A DNA stretch of 64,000 nucleotides, from contig OZ025267.1 of assembly GCA_964019165.1 (NCBI GenBank), forward strand, positions 7,561,148 through 7,625,147, written 5' to 3'. Position numbers and translations under genes: made by a program. The stretch comes from Mastigias papua (lineage: Eukaryota; Cnidaria; Scyphozoa; Rhizostomeae; Mastigiidae). The notes below the pieces were generated by a model that did no database searches, was not told where the DNA came from, and saw nothing but the letters and a program-made list of their open reading frames with translations. Positions 61,301 through 64,000 of the stretch are shown here, in pieces (within the stretch, counting starts at the first letter, position 1; the number at the start of each line of letters is the position of its first letter).

Positions 61301-64000
61301 TGCTAGTTGAGTTGCAGCACAGAATAATCCTACAAGTGGCAACGTATTTCTCCATGGTCCTCCTCAATGCATGCTGCGCATCTTTGGTCAAGCGATCAAC
61401 CTCCATCAAAACAACAACTGTCAAACATAAAAAATTTATGAGTGAATGAATGAATGGTTATGGCCCTTTTCACCCCACTCCTTATTATACCTAGAGGAAA
61501 TCTCAACATACCGTCAAAAAAGGGCTACATTTTGACAACCAGGTATCAATGCACTTTTGCCTTACTATGATGACTCAGAACTACTTACAAGTCTCTATTG
61601 CATAATCGTTTCTCTACCTTTTCAGTACTACTTTTTCTTCGTCTTCTTTTCCCTCCTTAGTTTTCAAAATCTCTATTACCATCTTTTCCCGTCAATTCCG
61701 GAAGAACGTTTTGATTTCAAGCCCTACTTTCGAGGTGATCGTCATAGGGTGATACTAGCAACAGTTGCAAACAATGATCCTCCTTCGTGGATGAAGTAAA
61801 AACAGAATCTTGATAACATCACGCTGGGTATGTCACCAAATGCGATGTCGCAAATTCTATCGACTCTTTATCATAATTTGGCAACGGTAATGGTGTTTCC
61901 TTAGCGTACTTTTCTGGGATATTGGTCCATTTGTGCTGGTCCAGTTCAAAAAGGGGGCAATACATTATACAACATGCTAAAATTGTTAGCATGGACACTA
62001 TATTTCAAACTGCCATGATAAAAACTTATAACCTGAGACAAACAACATATTAATAGAAGAATTTCGTATTTACTAGCCAGTTAATAGTATTGGTAGGGAG
62101 ATGCCTCTTAAGTTTCTCTATATGATAGATCAGTATCACACTAAACATAGTATACAATTGTGCTTCTTGAGGATTTTGTGAAGAGAATTAAAGCATTTTC
62201 AAGTGCAAGCTATTTTAAAGATTTGTATATCAGTGTTACAGTTTTTTAAAGAAGAAAAGAAAATCAAGTCCAAACACTGATTTTTGATTATGACCACTTG
62301 TATCATTAGTCAGAACTGCAAGGGGATATTGTGAGACTTAATGAACCAGAAATTACTCCTAGTAGTGACAAAATAAGTTTATCCCTGTCTTCTCTGCTAT
62401 CAATGAAATTAGCCAAAAAGGAGCTCTTGAAATGAATTATGATTGTGAGTCAATAATTACCATAATGATATATTTCAGGTAGTGTTCACATGCAAGTTTT
62501 CTACTAAATCTTTTGCTGTGTGAACTCTCCAAACAATTCTATTAGAAAAATAGGCTGAGATACCTTTGAATGATTTCTGGGATGATGCATCAAGCTGATT
62601 CATTTGTGCAGCAGTTTTGATGAGCTCCTGAATCACGACTCTGTCATATATCCCTGCATCACTGCAAAAAGCATGAGATGTCACCATAAGTTTAATTGAA
62701 AATTTGCAATGGATCATTATATATTCTAGAAGAAATGCTTACTTGCTCATTGCCAATTTTTAGGATAATATAACAAGATAAATACACAAAGAATACAGCA
62801 CTGAAAAGCAACTATATCAAAGAGAGACTTCCCCAGTATCCTTGAGTAAAAATACCTTGGGTTTACTTCTATATGGTAGTTGCTTGAAATTGTTGTGATC
62901 TCAACCTTTTTCTTTGATGGTGTCTAAAATAAGATTATTACATGTGTAGTGCAAACAGAATAATCAACCTGCATGTGGCACTTCATACTTGGGAGTGTTT
63001 CTTGATGTATGTTAACATGAAAATAACTTATTGATGGCCAGTAAAAAGACCAGCTACCTCTTGTTGATAATGCAGTTGAAATGAACTAAAACTTCTTTGG
63101 ATGAATACCAGGTCTATCAAAGGAACTATCAGTGTCTTATAAAGCTTCACTGCAAGCAGAAAAATTGTTAGTCAACCATGAAATGCACTGCCCTTCCATA
63201 TTGAATATATAATGGTAGTCCAACTGCTAGGTTTCAAATTATAATATTTTAACACAAACCTGATATGTTTGCTGGTCAAGTTTCAACTTTTCTACACCTG
63301 CACCATACATTTCTCTTAGTACACACATAATTCTTGTCTTTTTACCAGCTCCAGAGGGTCCATAGACCAGCAGGTGAGGAATATCCCCTCCATTTATCTA
63401 GAAAAAATCACCCCCACATCTTCTAATTTGCTGTTTGTACTAGACACACATTAACAACAGCTTTATTAGTTGAATTCTTTTGTCCAGTCAAATTATTTGT
63501 TATCAATAAGCAAACAATTAAATTCTGTCATATTTACCTAAAGAAATATGTGTAATCCTTGAAGACAGAGGGGCATTAGATCCTGTTGTCTCAGAATATA
63601 ACCTCATTCTAGCAAACATTTAGCTAACATTTTCAATTTTAAAAAGTCATAGTTCAAATGTCATCTGTCAGTAATAAGTACATGCAAACAAGTGATCAGT
63701 ATTAGTGCAAATATTCATCTGTCTTATATATACCTTTTATTTTATTTATATTTCATTAATGCTCACAGGAATAATAAACATGACATTATCCTATCAAGCA
63801 ATTGTAATCATTTTTTACCTCTTCATCCCCCCTAAATAGTCCCATTATTTATAAAAAAGCTCTACTGAACTAATACACATGAAACTTTTTGCTGAAAAGT
63901 TAAACCATTCAAACATAGCACAATTCCCTTACCAACTTTTTCAAATGCTGGGCTTGATCTATGTGAAAACTTAGCTTTGCCAATGATGTTGGCCGATGCT
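58341..64000 (-). CDS. RFC3: replication factor C subunit 3 (5' end outside the window)
   Basis: One of the small AAA+ subunits of the RFC clamp loader, which opens PCNA and loads it at primer-template junctions in the nucleus. Minus-strand exons: 64000-63933 (partial), 63397-63260, 62923-62856, 62661-62564, 61417-61236, 60575-60340, 60018-59949, 58529-58341. Phases agree: 1049 nt, about 349 aa (human 356), so only the first eight or so codons are missing. RPTSLAKL at the left edge is followed by Walker [29 protein letters not shown], Walker B-like [20 protein letters not shown], sensor CNSTSKVI and the SRC motif (IRSRC). The C-terminal collar has [30 protein letters not shown] and [20 protein letters not shown]. 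The donor after 60340 (GTTTGA) is weak but preserves frame. Introns hold no defined repeat. Confidence 0.97.

Overview
The window reads as nuclear DNA of an invertebrate animal. It is AT-rich, with many short exons, long introns full of non-autonomous transposons and microsatellites, and retroelements of kinds common in marine invertebrates (BEL/Pao, and an APE-type LINE with a 2A-like peptide). The protein families narrow it to Metazoa; I do not assign a phylum.

Four cellular genes can be followed exon by exon, with consistent splice phases. (1) inturned (INTU), + strand, 3052-25870, 19 coding exons, about 908 aa, a planar-cell-polarity and ciliogenesis effector. (2) CWH43/PGAP2-interacting protein, + strand, 29521-47978, 14 coding exons, about 747 aa, a multipass GPI-anchor lipid-remodelling protein with a C-terminal EEP-like domain. 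(3) ATOX1 copper chaperone, - strand, 50591-49368, three exons, 67 aa, split too finely to show as one open reading frame. (4) RFC3, - strand, from beyond 64000 to 58341, eight exons seen, with only the first few codons outside the window. A fifth, unrecognised terminal exon may lie at 86-315 on the - strand.

Two large retroelements are present. An intact LINE (ORF 35886-32062, - strand, 1274 codons) lies antisense in intron 3 of CWH43. It carries a 2A-like motif near its N-terminus, an APE endonuclease, a reverse transcriptase and four Cys/His finger-like motifs at its C-terminus. A BEL/Pao LTR retrotransposon (51916-58051) with two matching 381-bp LTRs separates ATOX1 from RFC3. Its polyprotein frame is continuous except for one in-frame TGA. 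Both elements sit in (ATC)n tracts.

The remaining space holds at least four MITEs with clear terminal inverted repeats, two hAT-like remnants, a tRNA-derived SINE family (two good copies plus fragments), a three-copy repeat family attached to (ATC)n tracts, a 17-bp minisatellite inside one MITE, a 116-bp tandem duplication, and long (AC)n, (TG)n, (AT)n and (ATC)n arrays. The four cellular genes are not an operon and have no evident shared function.
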